DNA from: Sphingomonas glacialis
Lineage (GTDB): Bacteria; Pseudomonadota; Alphaproteobacteria; Sphingomonadales; Sphingomonadaceae
Direction of reading: 5' to 3'
Assembly (NCBI RefSeq): GCF_014653575.1
Contig: NZ_BNAQ01000002.1
Location: 799,378-863,377, forward strand
DNA length: 64,000 nt
In this document: piece after piece, positions 20,191-28,600 of the stretch
Numbering within the stretch: position 1 is the stretch's first letter
Layout of the letters: each line of letters opens with the position of its first letter
The notes under the pieces: generated by a model
Database searches by the model: none
What the model saw: only the letters and a program-made list of their open reading frames with translations
Told to the model about the DNA's origin: nothing
Translations under genes and position numbers: made by a program

Positions 20191-20572
20191 AACCATGCCG
20201 CCGCCTGCCGCAACGATTGGCTGCTCCTGAGACTGGCATGCGCTACGACGTGCCGCCCCGGAAATACCCCCAAATGCAACTCGACATCATGGGCCAAAAA
20301 GGCATCCAAGCGCGAGCGGCGAGCGGCGACGAATTGGCGACAAGCCACGGAACGCAGGCACAAAAAAACCGCCTCGGGGTATCCTGAGACGGTTTGGTAT
20401 GTGGGTGTGGTTGCGGGGACCTGCACTGAACGGTGTGCCACTTCCGCAGTCATCGAGATCTAGAGGCATGGCGCTGCGGAACTATCTGCCTCTGGGTTAG
20501 CGACCCGCCATGGACTGCTTCAACTTCGCCTGTCGCAGCGGCGATCGACAGAGCTCATGCGACTACGGTCGA
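20191..20572. other. Region with hairpin only
   Basis: About 380 bp between the chrA remnant and the zinc-ribbon remnant. Apart from the hairpin at 20366-20397 I see no supported gene. Open frames here are short and of low quality. Confidence 0.4.
20366..20397 (-). terminator. Terminator-like hairpin
   Basis: AAACCGCCTCGGGG pairs imperfectly with CCTGAGACGGTTT around TAT, and the minus-strand transcript would end in a run of seven or eight T. It looks like a rho-independent terminator for something transcribed leftward. No intact minus-strand gene lies directly upstream, so it is either an orphan from a lost gene or serves a small RNA I cannot define. Confidence 0.45.
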
Positions 20573-20780
20573 CTACCCCTGCCCGGCGCCGCTCGCACGC
20601 CGTTGCAGCTGGGATAGGCTTTGCATCCATAATGGAACGCTTTTCCGCCGTTGCCACCGCCCCACCGCTTGACCATAGGGTCACCACAGCAAGGGCAGAT
20701 TTTTCCCGGTTTTGCGCTGCCGCCGCCCTTTTTTGCTTTTCCGGCTTTTCGTAACCGTGGCTGAAGCAGGTTGTTGGATC
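20573..20780 (-). pseudogene. C4 zinc-ribbon fragment, topoisomerase type
   Basis: The minus strand encodes a basic Gly/Lys linker, then GKICPCCGDPMVKRWGGG, then KAFHYGCKAYPSCNGVR, then a stop. The arrangement CPxCG-PMV-R...GCxxYPxCxG is the C-terminal zinc finger of bacterial topoisomerase I, also found at the end of some restriction and nuclease-like proteins. No start codon or upstream domain is visible, because the frame stops after about 68 codons, so it is probably the tail of a lost gene. It abuts an IS21-like end at 20797. Confidence 0.5.
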
Positions 20781-20796
20781 ATCCTATCAGCCGGCG

Positions 20797-20909
20797 TGTC
20801 GATCGACGTCAAAACGGGACCCCACCTGTCCGCAACGCAAGTAATTGTTTCGGAGATGGAAAGTTTGTTTTCAAGGGGTCCCGACCGGTGCGGATCGGGA
20901 CCCCTTCTA
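20797..20909. mobile_element. IS21-like left end, truncated (copy A)
   Basis: About 113 bp that closely match the left part of the 186-bp element at 23979. They share AACGGGACCCCACCTGTC, then ACGCAAGTAATTGTTT, and AAGGGGTCCCGA. It begins TGTCGATCGACGTC where the other copy has TGTAGATAGGCGTC. An IS5-like element has inserted at its right side, and the rest of this copy is not recognisable beyond that. The repeated GGGACCCC/GGGGTCCC blocks look like terminal transposase-binding sites of the IS21 type (inference). Confidence 0.5.
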
Positions 20910-21745
20910 GGGTCAGGACCTATTGATCTGAGTGGCTCGACCTGATTCAGGCTCCGTGAGGAGACCGAGGATGAGTGACCTGTACTAGCTGACCGACGAG
21001 CAAATGGCGCGGCTCGAACCGTATTTTCCCAAGAGCCACGGCAAGCCACGGGTTGATGACCGGCGAGTGTTGAGCGGCATCGTTTTCGTCAACCGCAACG
21101 GGCTACGATGGTAAATTGCCCCTCGGGAGTATGGCCCACACAAGACGCTCTACAACCGGTGAAAGCGATGGAGCGAAAGGGGTGTCTTCCTCCGCATAAT
21201 CGAAGGACTGGCCGCTGCGAGCGCCACGCCGAAGACGATCATGATCGACGCGACCTATCTGAAGGCGTACCGCACGGCGTCCAGCCTGCGGGTTAAAAAG
21301 GGGGCCTTGGGCGCCTCATCGGTCGCACCAAAGGCGGTATGAATACGAAGCTGCACGCCGTCACCGATGCAGAAGGCAGACCACTCAGCTTCTTCATGAC
21401 CGCGGGCCAGGTCAGCGACTACACCGGCGCTGCCGCGCTGCTTGATGATCTACCCAAGGCGCAGTGGATACTGGGCGACCGCGGCTATGACGCAGACTGG
21501 TAGAGGGACGCCCTTCAGGCAAAGGGCATGACGCCCTGCACTCCGGGGCGAAAATCCCGGATCATCCCCGTCAAATATGACAAGCGCCGCTACCGAAGCC
21601 GGAGCAGTATCGAGATTATGTTCGGTCGTCTGAGGGACTGGCGCCGCGTCGCTACCCGCTACGATCGATGCCCGACCGTCTGCTTTTCCGCTATCGCGCT
21701 CGCCGCCACCGTCATCTTCTGGCTCTGACCAATGAGCCGTGACCC
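20910..21745 (+). mobile_element. IS5-family (IS427-like) insertion sequence, decayed
   Basis: An 836-bp element. The left end GGGTCAGGACCTATTGATC and the reverse complement of the right end GGGTCACGGCTCATTGGTC match at most positions. TA flanks both sides (TTCTA before, TAGAA after), consistent with a 2-bp target duplication. It carries one transposase gene with several nonsense codons. It is the same size as the IS5-like element at 47331 and has similar ends. Confidence 0.75.
20971..21728 (+). pseudogene. IS5-family transposase, multiple nonsense codons
   Basis: ATG 20971 follows GAGGAGACCGAGG. The translation reads MSDLY, stop, LTDEQMARLEPYFP..., with further in-frame stops after RW (TAA), after LYNR (TGA) and after GYDADW (TAG). 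Conserved blocks are the first Asp region TIMIDATYLKA, then TDAEGRPLSFFMTAG, ILGDRGYDADW, and the C-terminal FGRLRDWRRVATRYD. A run AAAAAGGGGG near 21294 marks the usual ribosomal frameshift site joining the two parts in IS427-type elements. The nonsense codons rule out activity. Confidence 0.8.
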
Positions 21746-21857
21746 TAGAAACCGGCGTTGGCCAACCTGCCGCTCGTGTTGAGGCACGGTTTCCATAATA
21801 TATTCACAGTCTCGTTCGAAATCGCAACTTCGCGACCTTCGCCACGTTGTCGCTTCG

Positions 21858-22556
21858 ATGAATCTGACTTTCCATCTCTCCGACAAAGGAAAGCTCGGGG
21901 AGCCCGACGCCGTGGCAAGTGGAACTCTCGACTACGTTGTGGTAGTCGGCGAGGCTATCGGGTTTCCGGTGGTCGATGGCGTCGCGCCGTTTAGCCCCCA
22001 GCAGATACTAACGCTGGCGCTTCTCCGCACCGGTCAGGAAGATCGGGAGGCTTTTCGCGAACTGTACAGACTCACTAGTTCGAAGCTGTTTGGCATTTGC
22101 CTTCGCGTCTGCCGCAGCCAGGCCGCCGCTGAGGACATGCTCCATGACGTCTACTTGAAGATCTGGAATCGGGCCGGCACTTTTGATCCTGACCGTGGGA
22201 GTGCAATTGCGTGGATGTCGACACTTGCGCGAAACCGCTGCGTCGACTGGGTCCGTACTCAGTACGCCCGCCGATCGGTGCCCATCGAGGGCGCGTGGGA
22301 AATAGCAGATCCCACCCCGCTCATCAGCGAGGCATTGCTAGAAGGTGAAGCCAGTGCGGGACTGCTGGCGTGCCTTGAAAGTCTTAAGCATTGCGAGCGC
22401 GACGCTATCTATGGCGCCTATTTTGGCGGTCTGACGCACGCCGATATGGCTGCGATGCAAGGCGTGCCCGTTAGCACGATGAAGAGCTGGGTTCGCCGGG
22501 GGCTCCAGAAACTTCGCGAGTCAATTGATGACGCGGGAATCGACTTGCGCCCGTAA
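21858..22556 (+). CDS. ECF RNA polymerase sigma factor
   Basis: 232 residues. Region 2 spans about 70-140 (FRELYRLTSSKLFGICLRV, AAEDMLHDVYLKIWNRA, then FDPDRGSAIAWMSTLARNRC). Region 4 spans about 170-225 (LKHCERDAIYGAYFGGLTHA, VPVSTMKSWVRRGLQKLRE). The first 50 residues do not resemble sigma factors and the true start may be further in. Family members of the SigK type usually have an anti-sigma gene directly downstream. Here the next gene is an EAL protein 119 bp away, so the sigma factor appears to be an orphan. It lies directly beside the IS5-like element. Confidence 0.85.
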   Translation: MNLTFHLSDKGKLGEPDAVASGTLDYVVVVGEAIGFPVVDGVAPFSPQQILTLALLRTGQEDREAFRELYRLTSSKLFGICLRVCRSQAAAEDMLHDVYLKIWNRAGTFDPDRGSAIAWMSTLARNRCVDWVRTQYARRSVPIEGAWEIADPTPLISEALLEGEASAGLLACLESLKHCERDAIYGAYFGGLTHADMAAMQGVPVSTMKSWVRRGLQKLRESIDDAGIDLRP

Positions 22557-22675
22557 AACCGACGGGCTTACTACGAGACGTGCGCTAGCTTGCAACATCG
22601 GAAGGCCAATTGCCTTCTCCAAGATTTACCGGCTCTTAGTATTCATCAATTAACCCTGGGCTTGGAGAAACGAGT

Positions 22676-23443
22676 ATGCAGGGCGGATGCCAAGGCTGTA
22701 AATTAGATCGCGATCAATTCGACATTGCGATGGCGTTCCAGCCGATCGTCGATGTCGAAACAGGCCGCGCCTTCGCATTCGAGGCGCTGGTGCGCGGCGG
22801 TAACGGGCAAAGTGCGGCCGAGGTGCTTTCGGGCGTTTCGAGCGAAAACCGGTATGCGTTCGATCAGCGTTGCCGGGTGGCTGCGATAGAAGGCGCGGTC
22901 GCTGCAGGCATCCTCGATACCGGTGCCAAGCTCTCCATTAACTTCCTGCCAAACGCCGTGTACTCACCAGCAGCCTGCATCCAGTTGACCCTCAAGACAG
23001 CGCGCGCGACAGGTTTGCCGATCGATCGATTGATTTTCGAGTTTACCGAGAATGAAGAAATGATCGACACCGACCACGTGAAAAACATCGTGGAGACCTA
23101 CCGGACGATGGGGTTCGGCACTGCGATCGACGACTTCGGCGCGGGACACGCCGGGCTCGGGCTTCTCGCGAAATTTCAGACCGACTATATCAAGCTCGAC
23201 ATGGAACTCGTTCGAGGGATTGAAGCGAGTCTTCCACGCAGGATGATTGTCGAGGGTGTGATCCGCATAGCTAACTCGCTGGGCATCGTGATTATTGCCG
23301 AGGGCATCGAAACTCTAGCCGAATATGACATTCTGCGTGCGATGGGGGTCCGCTATTTCCAAGGCTATCTTCTCGCTCGCCCCGGCTTCGATCGCCTCCC
23401 CGTGATTGATCTGCCAAGTCGGAGCTTCGCTGCGGTCGCATGA
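22676..23443 (+). CDS. EAL-domain cyclic-di-GMP phosphodiesterase-like protein
   Basis: 255 residues, essentially one EAL domain. The signature motif is FEALVRG (35-41), followed by NFLPNAVYS, EFTENEEM, IDDFGAGHAGL, YIKLDMELVRGI, EGIETLAEY and QGYLLARP. The Glu, Asn, Asp-Asp, Lys and Glu positions needed for metal and c-di-GMP binding are present, so it is likely active in breaking down c-di-GMP. A CxxC pair at 5-8 (CQGC) near the N-terminus could make it redox- or metal-sensitive (inference). ATG is preceded by GGAG. It has no sensor or membrane segment, and it may be under the ECF sigma factor upstream. Confidence 0.9.
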   Translation: MQGGCQGCKLDRDQFDIAMAFQPIVDVETGRAFAFEALVRGGNGQSAAEVLSGVSSENRYAFDQRCRVAAIEGAVAAGILDTGAKLSINFLPNAVYSPAACIQLTLKTARATGLPIDRLIFEFTENEEMIDTDHVKNIVETYRTMGFGTAIDDFGAGHAGLGLLAKFQTDYIKLDMELVRGIEASLPRRMIVEGVIRIANSLGIVIIAEGIETLAEYDILRAMGVRYFQGYLLARPGFDRLPVIDLPSRSFAAVA

Positions 23444-23646
23444 AGGGATCGATTTGCAGTTAACCGTACCGATAGAGTAAATGTCTTGAGGCGCCAAACG
23501 ATCAAGCCCGTGGATACGATCGGGCCTACCCTAAATCCGCACGGCAGAATGATATTCGTCCCCGCGAAAGCCGACGAATTGAAGGGCGGGCCTAATGTAG
23601 AAAGTGCCGTCATAAGCGGGTATCAAGATAGGCCCGCAGGTCAACG

Positions 23647-23909
23647 TCAGCCGCGACGCCCGCGCAGGCTTCCAAACAAGGCTACGGTGACCATGCCCAA
23701 CAAGGCGGCTGTTCTCATAGTCGGGCCTTCGCAAATTTGGTCGCCTGAGCCCCGAGCGAGGTAACCTTGCCGGGCAACGCGTTGACGCCGTCACCCACCC
23801 TAGACGCGATCGCATCCGGAGAAGTCGTCATTGCGTTGGGGTGGTGCGGCTTTCAAAGCGTCGGGAACGGCTCCTGGCTGGCGGTCGGGACTGGCGGAGG
23901 ATGAGACAT
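23647..23909 (-). pseudogene. Broken small gene(s), possibly DUF883/ElaB-like
   Basis: Three short minus-strand pieces. MSHPPPVPTASQEPFPTL (23909-23853) has a perfect AAGGAG site. MTTSPDAIASRVGDGVNALP... runs 23831-23715 and ends in FAKARL. MRTAALLGMVTVALFGSLRG... runs 23718-23647, overlaps the previous one by four bases, and ends GRRG. The last two together look like an amphipathic helix followed by one C-terminal membrane segment and a basic tail, the plan of small ribosome- or membrane-associated DUF883/ElaB proteins, split by a frameshift. The assignment is tentative. Confidence 0.35.
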
Positions 23910-23978
23910 AGCTGGCTCCTTCTTGGTACGGCCACCGACCAGTTTGATCCCGACTGCACCCTCTACGCGCTCATGGTG

Positions 23979-24164
23979 TGTAGATAGGCGTCGAAACGGG
24001 ACCCCACCTGTCAGAAACGCAAGTAATTGTTTGGGAAATGGAAAGTTCGTATTCAAGGGGTCCCGATCGGCACCAATCAAGACCCCTTCCAGACCGATAC
24101 TATCGTGCAAATTGCTGTATCTACAATAAGATATGGTGGGGTCTCGTGTCGACGCCTATCTACA
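23979..24164. mobile_element. 186-bp MITE-like element with 30-bp terminal inverted repeats
   Basis: The left end TGTAGATAGGCGTCGAAACG continues for 30 bases and matches the inverted right end (ending CGTCGACGCCTATCTACA) at 28 of 30 positions. Inside are a second inverted block (GGGACCCC / GGGGTCCC) and a stretch shared with 20797-20909. There is no coding capacity. It is probably a non-autonomous derivative of an IS21-like element, mobilised in trans. No clear target duplication is seen (ATGGTG before, ACCCGG after). The dgoA pseudogene begins right after it. Confidence 0.65.
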
Positions 24165-24169
24165 ACCCG

Positions 24170-24490
24170 GCGGCTCGGGCTACCCTCGCTGCCTGGCTAT
24201 TTTATGCCAAGCGAAGCTTTTGCCGCAATTAACGCGGGACTAACGGCTTGAAGCTGTTCCCGGCAGAGGCAGCATCGTCGAAGACCCTCAACGCACAACG
24301 AGCGGTGATCCTGCGTAGCGTGCCGATCGTCGCTGTCGGCGGTATCACGCCTTTTACGATGTACGATAGGCGCGGATTTTTCGATGGTTTCGGGCTCGGT
24401 TCGGCTCTGTAGGAGACCGGTATGGATGCTGCGCAGGTGGGGTGTAATACGGATGCCTTCGTGTCCACTATCAATCGCGATCGAATCAAA
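24170..24490 (+). pseudogene. dgoA: 2-dehydro-3-deoxy-6-phosphogalactonate aldolase fragment
   Basis: One frame reads GYFMPSEAFAAINAGLTA then a stop. After a one-base shift it continues LKLFPAEAASSKTLNAQRAV, VPIVAVGGITPFTMY, FFDGFGLGSAL, a TAG, and then ETGMDAAQVGCNTDAFV. This follows the C-terminal half of KDPGal aldolase (TEAF-AL-AGA-ALKLFPAE, VGGI, G-GLGSALY-PGM). The catalytic lysine region survives, but the frameshift, the amber stop and the loss of the N-terminal half (cut by the MITE-like element) make it dead. DgoA cleaves KDPGal in D-galactonate breakdown, consistent with a former sugar-use locus near the sugar importer. Confidence 0.7.
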
Positions 24491-24676
24491 ACGCCTTTGG
24501 CGAGATGGGCTAGATTTTGATTTCGACACCGGCAATCGGCTATGGCGCTCGGGACTGGGTGCCGGGCAATCCAAGGTCAAACGATAAGCTGAAAAAATGG
24601 TAAAAGTTGCGTAGCCGCCAAAGGCGCTCAAAAACGTCGCTTGCTAAGCCCTCGCAGCATTTCGCTATCAACTTGA

Positions 24677-25411
24677 CTAAGGCGTCAAGGCCGCGAGGTA
24701 CGGGTGTGCAAGCACGCGCAGTGCGTTGCGTGCACTGATGTCGGTATCGCCGACTAAACGACTGCCCGCTACGGTGCGGTATAGCGCGACACAATGATCG
24801 ATCCTCGCGAAACGGGCACCGGCTGCGGCTGCACGGGTATAGAAATCCCAGTCGTTGCAATTGTGAAAGCTGGGATCGAAACCGCCGATGCGGTCGACGA
24901 CCGCCCGGGAAACGATCGACCAGCTGGGGCCAACCACCCCGCCGCTGGCAAGACCACGGCGGATACAGTCTCCATCCCAACCACATTCCGGGGCGCCGGG
25001 TGCCCCGTGCCCTTCGACGCGCGCAAAATGACCGACGACGATCTCGAACGCGCCATGCCCGGTGCCATCGAGCAACGCCTGCGCCGCGCCCAGCAGCCAG
25101 ACGTCGTCGCTGTCGAGGAACGCGATCCAGGGCGCGCGCGAAAGCCCCGCGCCGGTGTTGCGTGCCTGGGACGCGCCGACATTGCGCGGCAGGACGACTG
25201 CCTCGACACGGTCGTGCGTCGCCGCCAGCGCGCGGATGATGGCGGCACTGTCATCGGTTGAGCCATCATCGACGACGACTACGCGCTGTGGCGCAGGGTC
25301 CTGCGCCAGGACGCTCTCGACCGCGTCGGCGACGACATGCGCGCGATTGTAGCAGGGAATGACGACGTCGTAGGTCGGGCGCGAAGTATGGGTGAGCGGG
25401 GCAAGGTCCAT
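24677..25411 (-). CDS. Family 2 glycosyltransferase
   Basis: About 244 residues from ATG 25411 (AGGAAAGGGA directly upstream; an in-frame start at 25489 is less likely). GT-A fold motifs are YDVVIPCYNRA at the N-terminus, VVVDDGSTDDS, RNVGASQARNTG, and the nucleotide-sugar/metal motif LDSDD (AFLDSDDVW), then an acceptor loop with NDWDFYTRAAAAGA. It transfers a sugar from a nucleotide donor; acceptor unknown. No membrane segment is seen, so it is cytosolic. It lies 92 bases after the TonB receptor gene on the same strand and may be co-transcribed with it. It ends in TAG. Confidence 0.85.
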   Translation of the reverse strand: MDLAPLTHTSRPTYDVVIPCYNRAHVVADAVESVLAQDPAPQRVVVVDDGSTDDSAAIIRALAATHDRVEAVVLPRNVGASQARNTGAGLSRAPWIAFLDSDDVWLLGAAQALLDGTGHGAFEIVVGHFARVEGHGAPGAPECGWDGDCIRRGLASGGVVGPSWSIVSRAVVDRIGGFDPSFHNCNDWDFYTRAAAAGARFARIDHCVALYRTVAGSRLVGDTDISARNALRVLAHPYLAALTP

Positions 25412-25503
25412 TCCCTTTCCTGTGCCAGCTGTGTGCGAGTGATCAAGCGGCTTGATGCCTCCGGCAACTCCCGATCCGCCCATCACCAACGGCTTGGGAC
25501 AGC

Positions 25504-28455
25504 TTATCGAAATTTGCCCGTACGGATTTTTACCCCTGTGTAGAGATAGCGTCCTATGGCAGAGATCGGCTGGTTGATCGCGTTGCCCGGATCGGGCTTC
25601 TGGTCGGTTAGGTTCTGTACGCCGGCATAGATCGAATAGGCGCGGCCGACGTCAAGCGCGATCTGGAGATCGTGCTGCCATAATTCCCTGTAGCGCAGCT
25701 GCGCTGCCGGCGCGTAATTGGGGTCATTGTCGGTGGTCAGCTTGTCGACCGTCCGCGTCGCGTCCGCCCAGCGCAGATTGTAGCCGATCGTGAGACCGCC
25801 GCGCGTCCAGCTCGGCGAGAAGTTAAAATTGAACTTCGGCGTGCCCGGCTGATCGACATTGTCGGTGGGTGCCGCGCCCGGCGTCCCAACGAATTCGAGC
25901 CGGTTGAGATATCCGCCGACCAACCGGAAATCGAATGTCCCGAGCTTGCCTGCCCGAATGACATAATCGATGTTCAGGTCGGCCCCTGCGGTGCGGAAGC
26001 GCGAGACATTCTGCGGCTGGACCGAATAGTTGCTTATAATTCCGGTCCCTTGCGTCCGCGAGATGGCGGCACAGAACGGATTGGAGACCGAGGGTTGATC
26101 GACGCACAGCGACGCGAGTTGCGAGGGTGCAGGTGTACTAATCGCGCCCCGCAGATCGATATCATACCAGTCGAGCGACGCTGTCAGCCCGCGCAGGAAA
26201 CGCGGCCGCAGCACAACGCCAGCGGTCCAGGTTCGCGCCGTCTCGGCCTTGAGTGCTGGATTGCCCGAGCGCGTGCCGACGACGTTGCTGGCGGTCTGCA
26301 GCGCCGGCGAGATCGCCGCGCCCACTGCCGATAGGACGGCCGCGCAATTGGCTGCGCGATATTGCGTCCCGTGGCCCAGCTCATTGGGCGAGCAAGGGTC
26401 GATGAAGAAGTTCGAATCCCCGCTAAGCGGCTGGAACAATTCCCCGATGTTGGCCGCCCGCACCGCTTCGCCATAGGAACCACGGAAGCTGATGTCGCGG
26501 ATCGGGGCGTAGACGCCGTTGACCTGCCAGGTGGTCGTATTGCCGATCGTCGAATATTGCGAGAAGCGGTAGGCCGCGGCGACCGAGAGCGTCTCGGCAA
26601 GACGCTGGCCCTTGAAGATCGGCGCGTTCAACTCGCCGAACGCCTCCTTCACGTCGAAGCTGCCGCCCGACGGGACGACCAGCGTCGGTTCGGTGAAGGC
26701 GACGAAGCGGTTGTTGATGAGATTGTCGCTCGGATCGAACGCGCTCGTCTCTTTGCGATATTCGCCGCCGACCGAGAATTGCACGGCTCCGCCGGGCAGG
26801 GCGAAGAACGCGCCGAAATCGCCGCTGATCGACGCGTTGACGACCTGTTGCGTGATCCGCGCGAAGCTGGTGTCGTCGGTTTGGAAATAGCGCAGCGCCG
26901 CTGGGCTGATCGGCCCCGCACCGAACAGGCTGACCGGAACGCAGCCCGGGTTGCCGCCGGTCAGGTTGGTACGGCAAACCGGCTGGCCGGTGGTCGGGCT
27001 GGTCACGACATCGAGCGCGGCTCGGTAATTGACGTCGAGCAGGTTGTTGAGCTTGGTGATATCAACGTCGGTGCGGCCATATTCGAAATATGCGTCATAG
27101 GTAGCATGGCTGCTGATGCGCCCGGTGACGTCGAACACGCCGCGATAGGTACGCCGCAGGTCGGTTTCACCATGGCGTCCATAATCGATATTGTCGCGCG
27201 TCACCGCGACCTGCGTCTGACCTGCGGCCAGCGCCGCGGCGCGGATCGATTGCGGTACGAACGGATTGTCGAGCGTGATCGGCGCGCCATAGGTGCCGAT
27301 GTAATAATCGAAGGTGGTCGCTTTGGTCTGCGCGAACTTGGCTTCGACCGAGACCTTGAGTGCATCCGAGACGTCGTAATGCCCGAGCAGGTTGACGTCG
27401 TGTCGCTCGATCCGCGGCGCGAGGTCGCCCGAGTAGAAGCCGGCCACGGGGGTATCGTCACCCCCGGTCGAATAATAGGCCGCAGGCGTGCCGGGCTGAT
27501 AGGGCTGGCCGAGCCCGTTGAAATTGGGCGTGCCGCTCCCCGTCGCATCGACCGCGCCGATCGGTGATTCGTTGGGATAGCGCAGGTTGCCAACAAGAAT
27601 GTTGTGTGGCGCCGACGGGTTGGTCGCCGCCGCGTCGTTGGGGATGAGATACTGCCGCTGGTCGGCACGCAGATAGGCACGATCGTCATTCTCGAGCCGG
27701 TCGTCGGCGTTATATTCATAAGCCAGCGTGAGATTGGCGCGGCCGCCTGCGAAACTGTGCCCGGCCGCAATCGAGGCAAAGCGGTTGCCGGCGTCGCCGC
27801 GCGATGAGATGCCGAGCTGTCCGCGCGTCGCGATCCCGTCGAAATCGCGCTTGAGGATGAAATTGACGACGCCCGAGACGCCGTCCGCGCCGTAGACCGC
27901 CGACGCCCCGCCGGTCAGCACGTCGACCCGCTCGATCAGATCGGTCGGGATGCTGTTGATGTCGACCGCGGCGCTGTTGGCCTCGCCCGCGACATGGCGA
28001 CGGCCGTTGACGAGGACCAGCGTCCGGTTGGTGCCGAGGTTGCGCAGGTTGAGTTCGTTCAGCCCCGCCGCACCGAACGGGTTGGAATAGACCGCATTGC
28101 CGCCCGAGGTCTGCGTGGAGTCGCGCGATCCGGTGAGCGCGGGGACGCGCTCGAGGAAATTGGTGATGTTAGTATTGCCCGACTGCTGGATCGCCGCCGC
28201 GGTGAACGAGGTGATCGGGTTCGGCGCGGCGAATTCGGCGCGCGCGATGCGCGAGCCGGTTACCACGATGTCGTTGCCCTCCGCTGCGTTGGGGGCGACC
28301 GGTGTGGAAGCTGGCGGTTGCTGATCGGTCGCGGAACCGTTCGATGCAGCGCTTGGAGGCGGCGGGGCGAGGACGGTTTGCGCTTCAGCGACTGAGGTCC
28401 CAAGGAAGAATGCGGTGCCGGTTAACAAACAGCGGCGATACACAGCCAGTAACAT
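25504..28455 (-). CDS. TonB-dependent outer-membrane receptor (carbohydrate type)
   Basis: About 983 residues. A signal peptide (RRCLLTGTAFFLGTSVAEAQ) precedes a TonB box region (GNDIVVTGSRIAR), a plug with NLRNLGTNRTLVLVNGRRHV and VDVLTGGASAVYGADGVSGV, and a barrel of about 750 residues ending VKIRTGKFR. The plug pattern RTLVLVNGRR...VDINSIP is typical of the large Sphingomonas/Caulobacter/Xanthomonas receptors for plant-derived carbohydrates. ATG 28455 has AGAAGGGG upstream. It is divergent from a sugar ABC operon across about 146 bp, so it probably brings the same substrate over the outer membrane. Confidence 0.92.
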   Translation of the reverse strand: MLLAVYRRCLLTGTAFFLGTSVAEAQTVLAPPPPSAASNGSATDQQPPASTPVAPNAAEGNDIVVTGSRIARAEFAAPNPITSFTAAAIQQSGNTNITNFLERVPALTGSRDSTQTSGGNAVYSNPFGAAGLNELNLRNLGTNRTLVLVNGRRHVAGEANSAAVDINSIPTDLIERVDVLTGGASAVYGADGVSGVVNFILKRDFDGIATRGQLGISSRGDAGNRFASIAAGHSFAGGRANLTLAYEYNADDRLENDDRAYLRADQRQYLIPNDAAATNPSAPHNILVGNLRYPNESPIGAVDATGSGTPNFNGLGQPYQPGTPAAYYSTGGDDTPVAGFYSGDLAPRIERHDVNLLGHYDVSDALKVSVEAKFAQTKATTFDYYIGTYGAPITLDNPFVPQSIRAAALAAGQTQVAVTRDNIDYGRHGETDLRRTYRGVFDVTGRISSHATYDAYFEYGRTDVDITKLNNLLDVNYRAALDVVTSPTTGQPVCRTNLTGGNPGCVPVSLFGAGPISPAALRYFQTDDTSFARITQQVVNASISGDFGAFFALPGGAVQFSVGGEYRKETSAFDPSDNLINNRFVAFTEPTLVVPSGGSFDVKEAFGELNAPIFKGQRLAETLSVAAAYRFSQYSTIGNTTTWQVNGVYAPIRDISFRGSYGEAVRAANIGELFQPLSGDSNFFIDPCSPNELGHGTQYRAANCAAVLSAVGAAISPALQTASNVVGTRSGNPALKAETARTWTAGVVLRPRFLRGLTASLDWYDIDLRGAISTPAPSQLASLCVDQPSVSNPFCAAISRTQGTGIISNYSVQPQNVSRFRTAGADLNIDYVIRAGKLGTFDFRLVGGYLNRLEFVGTPGAAPTDNVDQPGTPKFNFNFSPSWTRGGLTIGYNLRWADATRTVDKLTTDNDPNYAPAAQLRYRELWQHDLQIALDVGRAYSIYAGVQNLTDQKPDPGNAINQPISAIGRYLYTGVKIRTGKFR

Positions 28456-28600
28456 CAAATACCCCTTCTACACGCGGTTTTTGCCACCCGGCGATGCATC
28501 CGGGATGGCCTCGGCTTTGATTGATGGTTTTGCCGCTGAACCGCCTTTTGCGGACCTTACCGTATCGAGAGAATGATCCGAATCAAAAAATTCATACTCT

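Noticed and set aside
20410..20470. Possible tRNA or tmRNA end upstream of the 20.4-kb hairpin
   Set aside because: No T-loop, acceptor stem or CCA context could be formed by eye.
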